Shown: positions 7,607-16,394, counted from the stretch's first letter. The stretch is 30,676 bases of DNA from an uncultured Brachyspira sp. (GCF_934747485.1 NZ_CAKVGN010000035.1:1-30676), one strand, 5' to 3'. Program-made: numbers and translations. Notes: generated by a model from the letters alone, not told the origin.

Positions 7607-9298
7607 CTATAGTTTCACCAATATATTGTTTTTATTCTCTTCTGATATCTCTGAATGTGATATATTATAAATTATTCTCTTTTTTATTTTGTCTATATAT
7701 ATTATATCATCAAGTTTATAGTAGGATATGATGTTTAATATTTCATTTGTGATATCAACTATATATTCATTAGACCTCTTTGAGCATAGTCTTGTATATA
7801 TTGTTAGTATATGATTTGAAAAATATTTTATTAGTTTTTTGTCGTTTATTAATATGGCGTTTTTTAAGTGTGATAAATATATTTTTAAAGCTTCTATATT
7901 ATTTTCTTTTATATGCTTATTTAAAAACTCTGAAAACAATTTTATATATTCTAATGATTTATTTTTTAATGTTTGGCATATTTCTTCTTGATTTATTATA
8001 TGTGTTGTATATTCTAATTTTAATATGATATTTCCTTCTTTTTTGTTTTCAAATACCAAATTATCTTTTATGGTATCTACAGGATTATTTAATTTTAATC
8101 TTATATTTTCAATGTACTTTATATTATTATTTTTGCTGCTTGTATTATTTTTTTTAGTGTCAACTATAAATAAATATTCTACATTTTTGGTCTTATTTAT
8201 TACAGAGCGTTTTGCTCCTCTATATTTTGTATACTCTGAAGTTACTATTTTTAATTTGCCTTTGCTTTCTAATATTGAAATTAAATCATCATAATCTATT
8301 ATACCGTCTGTAGAATAACTCAATACTATATGACTTGCATTTATATTATCTATTAGATTTTTAAATGCATCTTTTGCTGTTTTTTTGTAGCAGTAATCGG
8401 ATTTTGTTTTAACCCAATCTTTTCTTATACCGCCTTTATCTGTTTTTTTGCCGTTTATATATATTTCTCTATTTATTGCAGGTTTATCCCATAATGCTAT
8501 TGTGTTTAATAAATGATAGTTGCTTCCATATTGATGCTGATTATATGGAGGGTCTAAATATACCAAATCAAAATGCTTGTCTTTATTTTTTAATACATAT
8601 TCATTTGCATCAAGCATACTTACTTCGCCTTTTATTCCATCGTATAGAGAAAGCTCTTTTAATGATATTGGTGAAAGTATTCTTTTTAGAGCGTCTTTGT
8701 TTCTTCCTCCAAAACCAGAGTGAAAAGCTTTAAATACTCCTGATGTGTTTGTATGCGTTGCTCCTTCATATATTATAGAAGCTAAGAGATAATAATATTC
8801 TTTTTTATTTATTGCTTTATTTTTGTAAAGTTCTTCTATGTTGTGTCTTATGATATCTATTCTTGTGGCGTTATATTGAGTATAGAATAATCTTTCATTT
8901 TTTAAATCTGGGTTATTGTCATCTAACGGTGCATAATATTTTGAAATGTATCTGTCTTTATAGTTAATAGTTTTGATGTTGTTTATTATGTTAATAGTGT
9001 TTTCAATGCCACCTGTATGCTTAAACATATTATTTACATCTTTTTCATTTATGCATATATGTGCGTAGTTTAATATATATGAATAATACTCCCAATCATT
9101 TGAATATACTTTTAAATTAAGAGTTTTTAAAAGTCTTGATACACTCCCGCTTCCAGCAAACAAATCTAATGCCGTTTTTATATTTTTATCTTCTTCTAAA
9201 ATATTTAGAAATGCATTTTCTATAAATGGCAGAAGTCTTCTTTTATTACCGATATAGGCTATCAGGTTATTTTTGAGGTAGTTATCTTTAGTTATCAT
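7607..9298 (-). CDS. D12-class DNA adenine N6-methyltransferase (Dam-like), orphan
   Basis: A 563-residue protein. Residues 8-20 (KNNLIAYIGNKRR) match the start of D12-class (Dam-type) enzymes. The AdoMet-binding motif is FAGSGS at 47-52 and the catalytic motif is DPPY at 249-252 in VYLDPPYNQHQYGSN. It transfers a methyl group from AdoMet to adenine N6 in a specific DNA site, which cannot be read from sequence. The methylase core ends near residue 375. The last 190 residues are an additional lysine/isoleucine/asparagine-rich, probably helical region without a recognised domain. No restriction endonuclease or specificity gene is adjacent, so it looks like a solitary methylase. The start codon sits in a 14-bp tandem repeat and has no ribosome-binding motif. 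Confidence 0.88.
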   Translation of the reverse strand: MITKDNYLKNNLIAYIGNKRRLLPFIENAFLNILEEDKNIKTALDLFAGSGSVSRLLKTLNLKVYSNDWEYYSYILNYAHICINEKDVNNMFKHTGGIENTINIINNIKTINYKDRYISKYYAPLDDNNPDLKNERLFYTQYNATRIDIIRHNIEELYKNKAINKKEYYYLLASIIYEGATHTNTSGVFKAFHSGFGGRNKDALKRILSPISLKELSLYDGIKGEVSMLDANEYVLKNKDKHFDLVYLDPPYNQHQYGSNYHLLNTIALWDKPAINREIYINGKKTDKGGIRKDWVKTKSDYCYKKTAKDAFKNLIDNINASHIVLSYSTDGIIDYDDLISILESKGKLKIVTSEYTKYRGAKRSVINKTKNVEYLFIVDTKKNNTSSKNNNIKYIENIRLKLNNPVDTIKDNLVFENKKEGNIILKLEYTTHIINQEEICQTLKNKSLEYIKLFSEFLNKHIKENNIEALKIYLSHLKNAILINDKKLIKYFSNHILTIYTRLCSKRSNEYIVDITNEILNIISYYKLDDIIYIDKIKKRIIYNISHSEISEENKNNILVKL

Positions 9299-9330
9299 AA
9301 TTATATTAACATAATTATATTAACATAATA
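9297..9330. repeat. 14-bp tandem repeat at methyltransferase start
   Basis: The unit ATAATTATATTAAC is present twice (9297-9310, 9311-9324) plus a partial third copy. It overlaps the methyltransferase start codon and covers the place where a ribosome site would be. Confidence 0.7.
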
Positions 9331-9466
9331 TATATAAATAATCAATAACTATTTTTTTGTTTTGCTGATAAATATTAGATGATGCTTTGTTTTAAGAGCT
9401 TTTTATTTTTAAATAATATGTTTACTTATTTAAATACTAATTTAATTTTTTGGCAAGTACAATTTT

Positions 9467-9500
9467 AAAAAAAAGGAGCTTAACAAAAATTAAGCCCCTT
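9467..9500 (-). terminator. Rho-independent terminator of the PTS gene
   Basis: AAGGAGCTTAA (9473-9483) and TTAAGCCCCTT (9490-9500) form an 11-bp stem with a 6-nt loop. The one odd pair is A-C on the plus strand but a G-U wobble in minus-strand RNA, and the T run follows on the minus side, so it works for the PTS gene. Confidence 0.88.
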
Positions 9501-9519
9501 TATAATTATTATAGTTTAT

Positions 9520-11685
9520 TTATTTTTTAACATCAATGAGTTTGTCTAAAGCATTTACATTAGCAGATGATGTTGGCTCTATATTCTCATAATCATCAGA
9601 GTTAGTGATAATTATAGGAGTAACTGTAGAGTAACCTATAGTTTTTATTCCCTCAATGTTAAACTCTAATAATAAATCACCTTTCTTAATTTTTTGACCA
9701 TCTTCAATATATGAAGTAAAATGCTCACCATTGAGTTTAACAGTGTCCATACCTATATGAATTAACAACTCAACACCTTTATCAGAAGTAAGCCCAATAG
9801 CATGTTTTGTAGGGAAAGCAGTTTCTATTATTCCATCAAAAGGAGCATATACTTTACCTTCTTGAGGATCAATAGCAATACCTTTACCCATAGCACCAGA
9901 AGAAAATGCCTCATCTTTAACATCTTCAAGCTTAACAATGCTTCCTTTAATAGGAGCATAAACAGTGTCTACAAGCTCATTACTGTTAGAAGCCTCTTTC
10001 TTTTGAGGTTCATTTTTATTAGTAGAAGAAGTATTTTCATTAGAAGATGCAGCAGCGTTATTTTCATTGTCGCTTATAGGGTCATTTAAATACTCTTCAA
10101 GTCTTGATTTTATTACAGTAACTTTTGGTCCGTATATAACCTGTATACCATTACCTTTTTTGATTATACCAGCAGCACCGCTTGCTTTTAATGTAGCATC
10201 AACAACTTTTGAAGGGTCAAATACTGTTACACGAAGTCTTGTAGCACAGCAATCAACGTCGCTAATGTTTTTCTTACCGCCAAGTCCTGCAGTTATTAAA
10301 GGCGCCTCTTCATATTGGAATAAAGGATTTGTATCAACCTTCTCTCCGCTTGCAGCAGCTTTAGCAGCAACAACATCTGCTCTTCTATAAAGTTTAGGCT
10401 CTTCACTGTCTGGTTCTCTTCCCGGTGTTTTCCAATCAAATTTCTTAATCAAAGCAGAGAATAAGAAATAATATATAAAGAAATAAACAGCACCAACTAC
10501 TACAATCCAAACCCAATTAGTTTTAGCATTTCCTTGTATTACACCAAATAAAAGTAAGTCTATTAATCCGCCTGAGAATGTCATACCAACTGTAACATGA
10601 AGTATATGCATAAGCATAAAAGATATACCAGCAAGTACGCAGTGTATAGCATAGAATATTGGAGCTACAAAAAGGAATGTAAACTCTATAGGCTCAGTAA
10701 TACCTGTAATCATAGCTGTTAGAGCTGCAGAGAAAAGCAAAGCTCCTACAACTTGTTTCTTTTCTACCCTTGAAGTTTTATACATTGCCAAAGCAGCACC
10801 AGGTAAACCAAATATCATGAATGGGAATTTACCAGTCATAAAGCGGGTAGCTTCAACACTGAATGCAGTTGTAGTAGGAGAGCCTAATTGAGCAAAGAAT
10901 ATGTTTTGTGCACCTTCTACTAAATTGCCGTCTATAACCATAGTTCCGCCGAGTGAAGTTTGCCATAAAGGCGTATAGAATACGTGGTGAAGACCAAAAG
11001 GTATTAATGCTCTTTCTATGATACCATAGAATAAAGTACCTATATAACCAGAACCAGCTATTAAATCTCCGAGTTTATTCATTACAACCTGTATAGGAGG
11101 CCATACAAAATACATTAATATGCCTACTACCAAAAAAGTAAGAGCAGATATTATAGGCACAAATCTTGTACCGCCGAAGAATGATAATACTTGAGGAAGC
11201 TCTATAGTATAGAATTTGTTATGCAAAGCAGCTACACCAAGTCCTACTATTATACCGCCGAACACACCCATCTGAAGTGATAATATACCAACAACGTTAG
11301 TAGTAGAACCAGCCAATAATTTGTCAGCTCCGCCCATAACTGTTATCATCTTACCAATAGAAGCATGCATTACAAAAAATGCTATAGCTCCAGATAAAGC
11401 AGCAACCTCTTTTTCTTTCTTTGCCATACCAATAGCTACACTCATAGCAAATATGATAGGCAAGTTTCCAAATATAATATTACCAGCCTCACTTAATACT
11501 GATAATATATCATAAGCAATAGTACCCGGACCTAAAATCCCCATAAGATTATAGGTTTCAAGCATAGTTGTGTTTGTAAGAGAGCTGCCTATACCCAAAA
11601 AGAGCCCTGCTACAGGAAGCACAGCTATAGGAAGCATAAAAGACCTTCCTACCCTTTGCAATACTCCAAAAAGTTTATCCTTCAT
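9520..11685 (-). CDS. ptsG: PTS glucose-family transporter, EIICBA
   Basis: A 721-residue three-domain sugar permease of the phosphotransferase system. EIIC (residues about 1-420) has many membrane segments and the conserved GITEPIEFTFLF block. EIIB (about 465-545) contains DCCATRLRV, whose cysteine directly before ATRLR is the phosphorylation site. A Ser/Asn-rich linker leads to EIIA (about 570-721) with LLIHIGMDTV, whose histidine receives phosphate from HPr. It imports and phosphorylates a hexose. The layout and the N-terminus (KLFGVLQRVGRSFMLPIAVLP) resemble Gram-positive PtsG; N-acetylglucosamine or maltose-type substrates are not excluded. The ATG at 11685 is chosen because GGAG lies 9 nt upstream. 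It is a single gene with its own promoter and terminator. Confidence 0.9.
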   Translation of the reverse strand: MKDKLFGVLQRVGRSFMLPIAVLPVAGLFLGIGSSLTNTTMLETYNLMGILGPGTIAYDILSVLSEAGNIIFGNLPIIFAMSVAIGMAKKEKEVAALSGAIAFFVMHASIGKMITVMGGADKLLAGSTTNVVGILSLQMGVFGGIIVGLGVAALHNKFYTIELPQVLSFFGGTRFVPIISALTFLVVGILMYFVWPPIQVVMNKLGDLIAGSGYIGTLFYGIIERALIPFGLHHVFYTPLWQTSLGGTMVIDGNLVEGAQNIFFAQLGSPTTTAFSVEATRFMTGKFPFMIFGLPGAALAMYKTSRVEKKQVVGALLFSAALTAMITGITEPIEFTFLFVAPIFYAIHCVLAGISFMLMHILHVTVGMTFSGGLIDLLLFGVIQGNAKTNWVWIVVVGAVYFFIYYFLFSALIKKFDWKTPGREPDSEEPKLYRRADVVAAKAAASGEKVDTNPLFQYEEAPLITAGLGGKKNISDVDCCATRLRVTVFDPSKVVDATLKASGAAGIIKKGNGIQVIYGPKVTVIKSRLEEYLNDPISDNENNAAASSNENTSSTNKNEPQKKEASNSNELVDTVYAPIKGSIVKLEDVKDEAFSSGAMGKGIAIDPQEGKVYAPFDGIIETAFPTKHAIGLTSDKGVELLIHIGMDTVKLNGEHFTSYIEDGQKIKKGDLLLEFNIEGIKTIGYSTVTPIIITNSDDYENIEPTSSANVNALDKLIDVKK

Positions 11686-11718
11686 ATATAAAAACTCCAA
11701 ATTTTTTGATATAATATA

Positions 11719-11746
11719 ATATTATCAATATTTTTTTATATGTCAA
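11719..11746 (-). promoter_or_regulatory. Promoter of the PTS gene
   Basis: On the minus strand a perfect TTGACA (11746-11741) is followed, after 16 nt, by TAATAT (11724-11719). The leader is about 25-35 nt. No antiterminator-type hairpin of the kind that controls many ptsG genes is visible. Confidence 0.55.
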
Positions 11747-11843
11747 ATGCTATTTTATTTTAACGATACTATTATCACAAAAAAGTATAAATATGAGCAA
11801 AATATATAAAAAAACTATAATGATAATTATTCAAAATAAATGC

Positions 11844-11871
11844 TTGATTTTTTCGCTTTTACTATTATAAT
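11844..11871 (+). promoter_or_regulatory. Promoter of the TPR/XPB gene pair
   Basis: TTGATT (11844-11849), a 16-nt spacer and TATAAT (11866-11871), about 40 nt before the TPR gene. Confidence 0.55.
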
Positions 11872-11912
11872 TAAATACTAAAAAATAATTAAATTAATAA
11901 TAAGAGGATATT

Positions 11913-12614
11913 ATGTCTGAAAATACTACCCCTACTAATAAACTTCAAAAAAACGCGGAATTAATATTTACTTATGTGTATAATAATAGAATAATTTTTA
12001 TATCTGGTTTTGTATTGATAGTAGCAATCATAGCCGGTATTTTAATTTATAATATGAATATAGAAAATGCAGATAAAGAAACAGCAGCAAATTTTGAAGA
12101 GGCTTTGGCATTGTATGGAATGTATCAAACAGCAAATATTCCTCAGGATCAATTAAATAACCCTGCTTTAATAGTAGATATTACTACAAGAGTTCAAAAA
12201 ACTTATAATGATGCTAAAGGAAAAACTCTAAAACTTAGAGCAGCTTTTACTTTGGGCGGACTTTATTTTGATGTTGCTAACTATAATGAAGCTAAAAAAT
12301 ATTATCAGGAAGTAGCAAACTCTAGAGGTTTTTATTTGCAAGCAGCAGCTTCATACAATTTAGCTAATGTATTAATAGAACAAACTAATTATGCAGAGGC
12401 TGCTACTTTTTTAGAAAACTTTACTAAAGCATATCCTAAAAATTATTTAACTCCTCAAGCAACTTTAACTTTATCTGATGTATATAGAAAACAAAATGAT
12501 AAAACTAAAGCCATTAATGTATTAAAGACTTGGGCAAATAATAATACTAATAATACAGAATATCTTAACATATTTAATGAAACTATGACTCTTATAGAAA
12601 ATAATATATATTAA
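11913..12614 (+). CDS. Membrane-anchored tetratricopeptide (TPR) protein
   Basis: A 233-residue protein with an uncleaved N-terminal membrane helix (about residues 28-48, IIFISGFVLIVAIIAGILIY), so most of the protein should face the periplasm. The remainder is helical, with TPR-like repeats (AAFTLGGLYFDVANYNEAKKYY, AAASYNLANVLIEQTNYAEAA, and LTLSDVYRKQNDKTKAI). The architecture resembles YfgM, a partner of SecYEG and periplasmic chaperones, but the similarity is general and TPR proteins have many roles. The ATG has AGAGGA upstream. It is followed 27 nt later by the XPB-like helicase, probably on one transcript; no functional link is evident. Confidence 0.78.
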   Translation: MSENTTPTNKLQKNAELIFTYVYNNRIIFISGFVLIVAIIAGILIYNMNIENADKETAANFEEALALYGMYQTANIPQDQLNNPALIVDITTRVQKTYNDAKGKTLKLRAAFTLGGLYFDVANYNEAKKYYQEVANSRGFYLQAAASYNLANVLIEQTNYAEAATFLENFTKAYPKNYLTPQATLTLSDVYRKQNDKTKAINVLKTWANNNTNNTEYLNIFNETMTLIENNIY

Positions 12615-12641
12615 TTTTTTATTAATTTTAAGGAAAAAACA

Positions 12642-14339
12642 TTGAATAATAATGCTCCTATCATAGTTCAGGGCGATGGTACTATTTTACTAGATGTAAG
12701 TACAGAGCATTTTGAAGAAATAAGAAATTTTTTGCTTGTATTTGCAGAGCTTGTAAAGAGTCCTGAATATATTCATACATATAGAATTACATTAGTATCA
12801 TTATGGAATGCTGCTAGTCTAAATTATAGTGCTGAGTCTATAATAGATTTTTTAAAGAAATATTCTTCTTATGATATACCAAAAAACATTGTAAAACAAA
12901 TAGAAAGCAGTATATTAAAATATGGCAGAATAAAGATTATTAAAGAAGATGATGATAAATATTACCTTATAAGCGATGATGAAAGCATTATAGAAGAAGT
13001 GCTTCATTATAAAGCAATGGTAAAATATATTAAAAGAGAAGTTAATGACAATAAAATAGAAATAGACCCAATTTACAGGGGGCATATAAAATTAGCTCTC
13101 ATAAATATAGGCTATCCTGTAGAAGATTTAGCAGGTTATAAAACAGGGGAAGAGTATCATTTTAATTTAAGAAACAAGCTTTTATCTAATGGAGAGGCTT
13201 TTTCTCTGCGTGAGTATCAATTAAATGCGATAGAAGCTTTTTATGCAAATGGAAGACCTGAGGGTGGGGCTGGTGTTATAGCCTTGCCTTGCGGTACAGG
13301 GAAGACTGTTGTAGGTATAGCTGCTATGAATAAGATGCAGACAAAAACTCTTATAATAGTTACAGGAGTTACAGCTTGCAGGCAGTGGAGAGATGAGATA
13401 TTAGATAAAACTGATATACCAAAAGAAGATATTGGCGAATATAATGGCTTAAATAAAGAAATAAAACCTATAACAATAGCCACTTACAAAATACTTACAT
13501 ATAGAAAAGACAAAGAATCTCCTTTTGTGCATTTTGAATTATTTTTTAAGCATAATTGGGGGCTTATAATATATGATGAGGTTCATTTGCTTCCTGCTCC
13601 TATAATAAAGCTTACTAGTGAAATTCAGAGTATGAGAAGGCTTGGACTTACTGCTACTTTGGTGCGTGAAGATGGGCTTGAAAAAGATGTATTTTGTCTT
13701 ATTGGTCCTAAGAAGTTTGATATGCCTTGGAGGGAGCTTGAAGAGAAAAAATTTATTGCTGAGGCTTATTGTTATGATTTGAGAATACCTTTAGATAATA
13801 CTCAGAGAGCTGATTATGTTGTTTCAAGCGATAAGGTGAAGTTTAGAATTGCAAGCGAAAATATACTTAAATATGAAATAGTAAAGAAGATTATTAAAAA
13901 ACTTGAAGGAAAAAACATACTTATTATAGGTCAGTATTTAGACCAGCTTAATGAGATGAAAAAACAAACAGGATATACTATTATTACAGGTAAAACTCCT
14001 CAGGCAGAAAGAGATGAGATTTATAAGAAGTTTAAGTCAGGTGAGATAAAAATACTTATAGTAAGCAAGGTTGCTAATTTGGCAGTTGATTTGCCTGATG
14101 CTAATGTATTAATACAAATTTCTGGTACTTTCGGCTCAAGGCAGGAAGAAGCTCAAAGGTTAGGCCGTGTCCTTCGTCCGAAAAAAGGTGAAAATAAAAG
14201 CTATTTCTTTTCGGTTATTACAAGCGATACAAAAGAAGAAGATTTCTCTCATAAGAGGCAATTATTCCTTACAGAGCAGGGATATCATTATGAGCTTTTA
14301 GATATGGCTTCTTTTGAAGAACTTACTTTCTCAAAATAA
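12642..14339 (+). CDS. XPB/Ssl2-family DNA helicase
   Basis: A 565-residue superfamily 2 helicase. The start is TTG, supported by AAGGA 7 nt upstream. Residues 1-180 form an N-terminal region of the kind that serves as damage recognition in XPB. Helicase motifs follow: PCGTGKT (Walker A, 216-222), DEVH (312-315), LTATLVRED (336-344), whose RED is the XPB-specific motif, then GPKKFDMPWRELEEKKFIA, and QRLGRVLRP (motif VI, 505-513). XPB unwinds DNA 3' to 5' in archaeal and eukaryotic repair and transcription. Bacterial homologues are known in scattered lineages, including actinobacteria and spirochaetes, where the nuclease Bax1 is the archaeal-type partner. No Bax1-like gene is next to it. Confidence 0.9.
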   Translation: MNNNAPIIVQGDGTILLDVSTEHFEEIRNFLLVFAELVKSPEYIHTYRITLVSLWNAASLNYSAESIIDFLKKYSSYDIPKNIVKQIESSILKYGRIKIIKEDDDKYYLISDDESIIEEVLHYKAMVKYIKREVNDNKIEIDPIYRGHIKLALINIGYPVEDLAGYKTGEEYHFNLRNKLLSNGEAFSLREYQLNAIEAFYANGRPEGGAGVIALPCGTGKTVVGIAAMNKMQTKTLIIVTGVTACRQWRDEILDKTDIPKEDIGEYNGLNKEIKPITIATYKILTYRKDKESPFVHFELFFKHNWGLIIYDEVHLLPAPIIKLTSEIQSMRRLGLTATLVREDGLEKDVFCLIGPKKFDMPWRELEEKKFIAEAYCYDLRIPLDNTQRADYVVSSDKVKFRIASENILKYEIVKKIIKKLEGKNILIIGQYLDQLNEMKKQTGYTIITGKTPQAERDEIYKKFKSGEIKILIVSKVANLAVDLPDANVLIQISGTFGSRQEEAQRLGRVLRPKKGENKSYFFSVITSDTKEEDFSHKRQLFLTEQGYHYELLDMASFEELTFSK

Positions 14340-14369
14340 ATTTTTTATATAAAAGTTTTTATTAAAAAT

Positions 14370-14470
14370 TTAAAATAAAAAACACTCTATAGAGAACCTA
14401 TAGAGTGAAAGTAATGGGTTTGTATATATATCTTAAGAGTGCAACAAATGACTTTTGTGCTATCTATATA
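14370..14470 (-). ncRNA. Candidate small RNA between two minus-strand terminators
   Basis: On the minus strand TATAAT (14481-14476) could start a transcript near 14469; the -35 match (TTATAA) is weak. The RNA would contain one hairpin (GCACAAA pairing with TTTGTTGC, 14460-14441, one bulge) and end at a 10-bp terminator hairpin, CACTCTATAG (14383-14392) with CTATAGAGTG (14398-14407), followed by a T-rich run. The upstream glycosyltransferase already has its own terminator at 14548-14580, so the second one has no obvious gene to serve. Expression is not shown; such boxes arise by chance in AT-rich DNA. Confidence 0.35.
14383..14407 (-). terminator. Second minus-strand terminator hairpin
   Basis: A perfect 10-bp stem with a 5-nt loop. 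The minus-strand continuation begins GTTTTTTATTTT, while the plus-strand continuation (GAAAGTAATG) lacks a T run, so it is not a convincing terminator for the XPB gene to its left. Confidence 0.65.
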
Positions 14471-14547
14471 AACATATTATAATAAAAATAGTAAAACATT
14501 ATAAAAAAATAGTGTAAAAATAATATTAAAATATTGTAAAAATTAGT

Positions 14548-14580
14548 AAAAAATGGGGCTTGTGAAATAATCACAAGCCC
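14548..14580 (-). terminator. Terminator of the GT2 glycosyltransferase gene
   Basis: GGGCTTGTGA (14556-14565) and TCACAAGCCC (14571-14580) form a perfect 10-bp stem with a 5-nt loop. On the minus strand it is followed by CATTTTTTACT. Confidence 0.85.
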
Positions 14581-14688
14581 TTCATAATAGTGTTAGGAGT
14601 CTGATAATAATGAATAATTACTTATCTTTTAGTTATACTTATATAACCTAATAAGTAAGTTTAAGTAAAAAATGATTTATTGTATTGT

Positions 14689-15528
14689 TTATTGATTTGT
14701 GTTTTTATATACATTTTCTTTTTTTGAAATATTAAATTTTGATAATATATAAATTATACCTATTAGAAATCTCAAAAAATACATAGATATTGTATAAATA
14801 GGGTGAAGCAATAATTTTTTCCATTTGCCTTTTTCTATGTAAACGCCTACATAACGATAAAATAGTCCAAACTGTTTTTTAGTTGTTTCATCATATCCCC
14901 ATTTATCAAAGTAATTATTAAAGTTTGAGGCGTAGTAGCTTTTTTTCACTATATATTGTTTGAGAGTATGATTTTCATGATGATATAGAGGAGATTTTAT
15001 TATATCAACATTTCCTATTTGTTTTATGCGTCTGTCAATATCCCAATCTTCGGTGCCGTTTAAGTTTGAATCGAAACCTCCTATTTTTATAAATGCCTCT
15101 CTTCTAAAAAAACGAACAGCATCTATTACAGTGGCGTCATAAAAAGAGCGTTCAAAACTTCTCACTCTATTAAAAAAGCTGCTGCCGTATATTTTTTCTG
15201 GTATATATAAAGCCTGAATATTTTTGTTGCCATTAAAAACTTCTAAACATTCTGTGATAACATTTTCTGACAAAGTCATATCAACATCTAAAAAGCCTAT
15301 TATTTCACCGCTTGACATTTGAGCTCCATAGTTTCTTTGAGCAGAGCGTTCAGGACCTTTAATAAAAGTTTTTGCTCCTAATTCTTTTGCTATTTCTACG
15401 GTTTTGTCGGTTGAATTATTGTCTACCAATATTATTTCTGTATCTTTATAATTAGAGTTTTTTACAGCATTTATGCAATCTGCAATAAAGTTTTCAGAGT
15501 TTCTTGTTGTGATGATTATGCTTACCAT
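14689..15528 (-). CDS. GT2-family glycosyltransferase
   Basis: A 279-residue GT-A fold enzyme. The N-terminus SIIITTRNSENFIADCINAV and ILVDNNSTDKTVEIA are the nucleotide-sugar binding blocks. The metal-binding DxD motif is D81-V-D83 in GFLDVDMT. GTEDWDIDRR near residue 157 is the acceptor/catalytic ED motif. A hydrophobic stretch near the C-terminus (YFLRFLIGIIYILSKF) may attach it to the inner face of the membrane. It transfers a sugar from a nucleotide donor to a glycan or lipid, substrate unknown. It appears monocistronic, with a terminator downstream, and is unrelated in family to the GT14 gene at 24799-25635. Confidence 0.88.
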   Translation of the reverse strand: MVSIIITTRNSENFIADCINAVKNSNYKDTEIILVDNNSTDKTVEIAKELGAKTFIKGPERSAQRNYGAQMSSGEIIGFLDVDMTLSENVITECLEVFNGNKNIQALYIPEKIYGSSFFNRVRSFERSFYDATVIDAVRFFRREAFIKIGGFDSNLNGTEDWDIDRRIKQIGNVDIIKSPLYHHENHTLKQYIVKKSYYASNFNNYFDKWGYDETTKKQFGLFYRYVGVYIEKGKWKKLLLHPIYTISMYFLRFLIGIIYILSKFNISKKENVYKNTNQ

Positions 15529-15709
15529 TTGTATTTCCAGAAAATATTTTTAAATTTTTAAAAAAATTATGTATATAAATAACTATATTTTATAAAAAAT
15601 AAATTTGTATTTAGAGTTTTGACTATTAGTGTATGCAAAGCTATATTCAAATCTAATAATTTATCCTTCATATAAAGTATAATTATTTTGATATTATTTT
15701 TAACTTGCA

Positions 15710-15745
15710 CTTTTTGGTTCTTTTTGCGGCGGGAAAAAGAACAAC
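15710..15745. repeat. Dispersed hairpin element, copy 2
   Basis: GTTCTTTTT (15717-15725), an 8-nt loop GCGGCGGG and AAAAAGAAC (15734-15742) form a perfect 9-bp hairpin preceded by ACTTTTTG. Relative to copy 1 at 7506-7531, three base pairs are changed on both sides of the stem so that pairing is kept. It lies in the 308-nt gap 15529-15836, which otherwise holds only the terminator at 15776-15819. Confidence 0.6.
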
Positions 15746-15775
15746 AAAAAAATCACAAACTTAAAATTTTTATTA

Positions 15776-15819
15776 TACAAAAAAATAACAAGAGTTATTA
15801 ACAAAAGCTCTTGTTATTT
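15776..15819 (-). terminator. Terminator of the AhpD-like gene
   Basis: AAATAACAAGAG (15783-15794) and CTCTTGTTATTT (15808-15819) form a perfect 12-bp stem with a 13-nt loop. On the minus strand a T run follows directly. Confidence 0.82.
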
Positions 15820-15836
15820 AATTTCAAAAAATAAAA

Positions 15837-16394
15837 TTAATTGTTCTTAGCTCTCCAAGTTTCTTTTTCAAACTCACCTTTTATAGGTATTAAAGATTCA
15901 TCTAAATCTATTTCAAGTGTAGAGTTAAAAATATTATAAGCTATCATCCAAGCTACAAAGCCTACTATAACAACTATTTCTTGGTCGTTGAAATATTTTT
16001 TTAATTTAGCCATAAACTCATCAGTAACACCATTAGGGTCTTTTACCATTTGCTTGCCTAATTCTGATAATAACTCTTCTTTTTCAGTAAGTTTAAGATT
16101 TTTAGGGTCATCACCTATAGCTTTCAAATCTCTTATAAAAAATAATGAACATAATATACAACCGTTAGTAGTAGAAACACTATGTGATAATATCATAGCA
16201 GCTCTCTCTCCTACAACTTCAACAAGTCTGTCATAAGAAGTATACCAACCCATCATAGTTTCATAAGTAACATAATCATTAAGAAGTGCTTTTTTCATGT
16301 TTGTTACACTTCCGCTTTTTTTGATATGGTAATCAAAAGCCTCTTTTACTTTGCCTTGTGCTTCTTCATATTCTACAAATTTTACTCTTGCCAT
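15837..16394 (-). CDS. Carboxymuconolactone decarboxylase/AhpD-like protein
   Basis: A 185-residue, mainly helical protein of the AhpD-like superfamily. The recognisable part is ERAAMILSHSVSTTNGCILCSLFF, with C79 and C82 as the CxxC pair that in AhpD and relatives does thiol-disulfide chemistry and passes electrons to peroxiredoxins. The histidine that normally follows (CxxCxxxH) is replaced by F86, so the proton-relay part of the classical site is absent. A redox role is therefore possible but not assured. The ATG is preceded by AGGAG at 7 nt. Single gene, with a clear terminator. Confidence 0.75.
   Translation of the reverse strand: MARVKFVEYEEAQGKVKEAFDYHIKKSGSVTNMKKALLNDYVTYETMMGWYTSYDRLVEVVGERAAMILSHSVSTTNGCILCSLFFIRDLKAIGDDPKNLKLTEKEELLSELGKQMVKDPNGVTDEFMAKLKKYFNDQEIVVIVGFVAWMIAYNIFNSTLEIDLDESLIPIKGEFEKETWRAKNN

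Noticed and set aside
7607..9298. Complete restriction-modification system
   Set aside because: Only the methylase is present. The neighbours are queH and a PTS transporter; no nuclease-like gene is in the flanks.
14383..14407. Terminator of the XPB gene
   Set aside because: The stem is good, but the plus-strand sequence after it is GAAAGTAATG without a T run; the T run is on the minus side.
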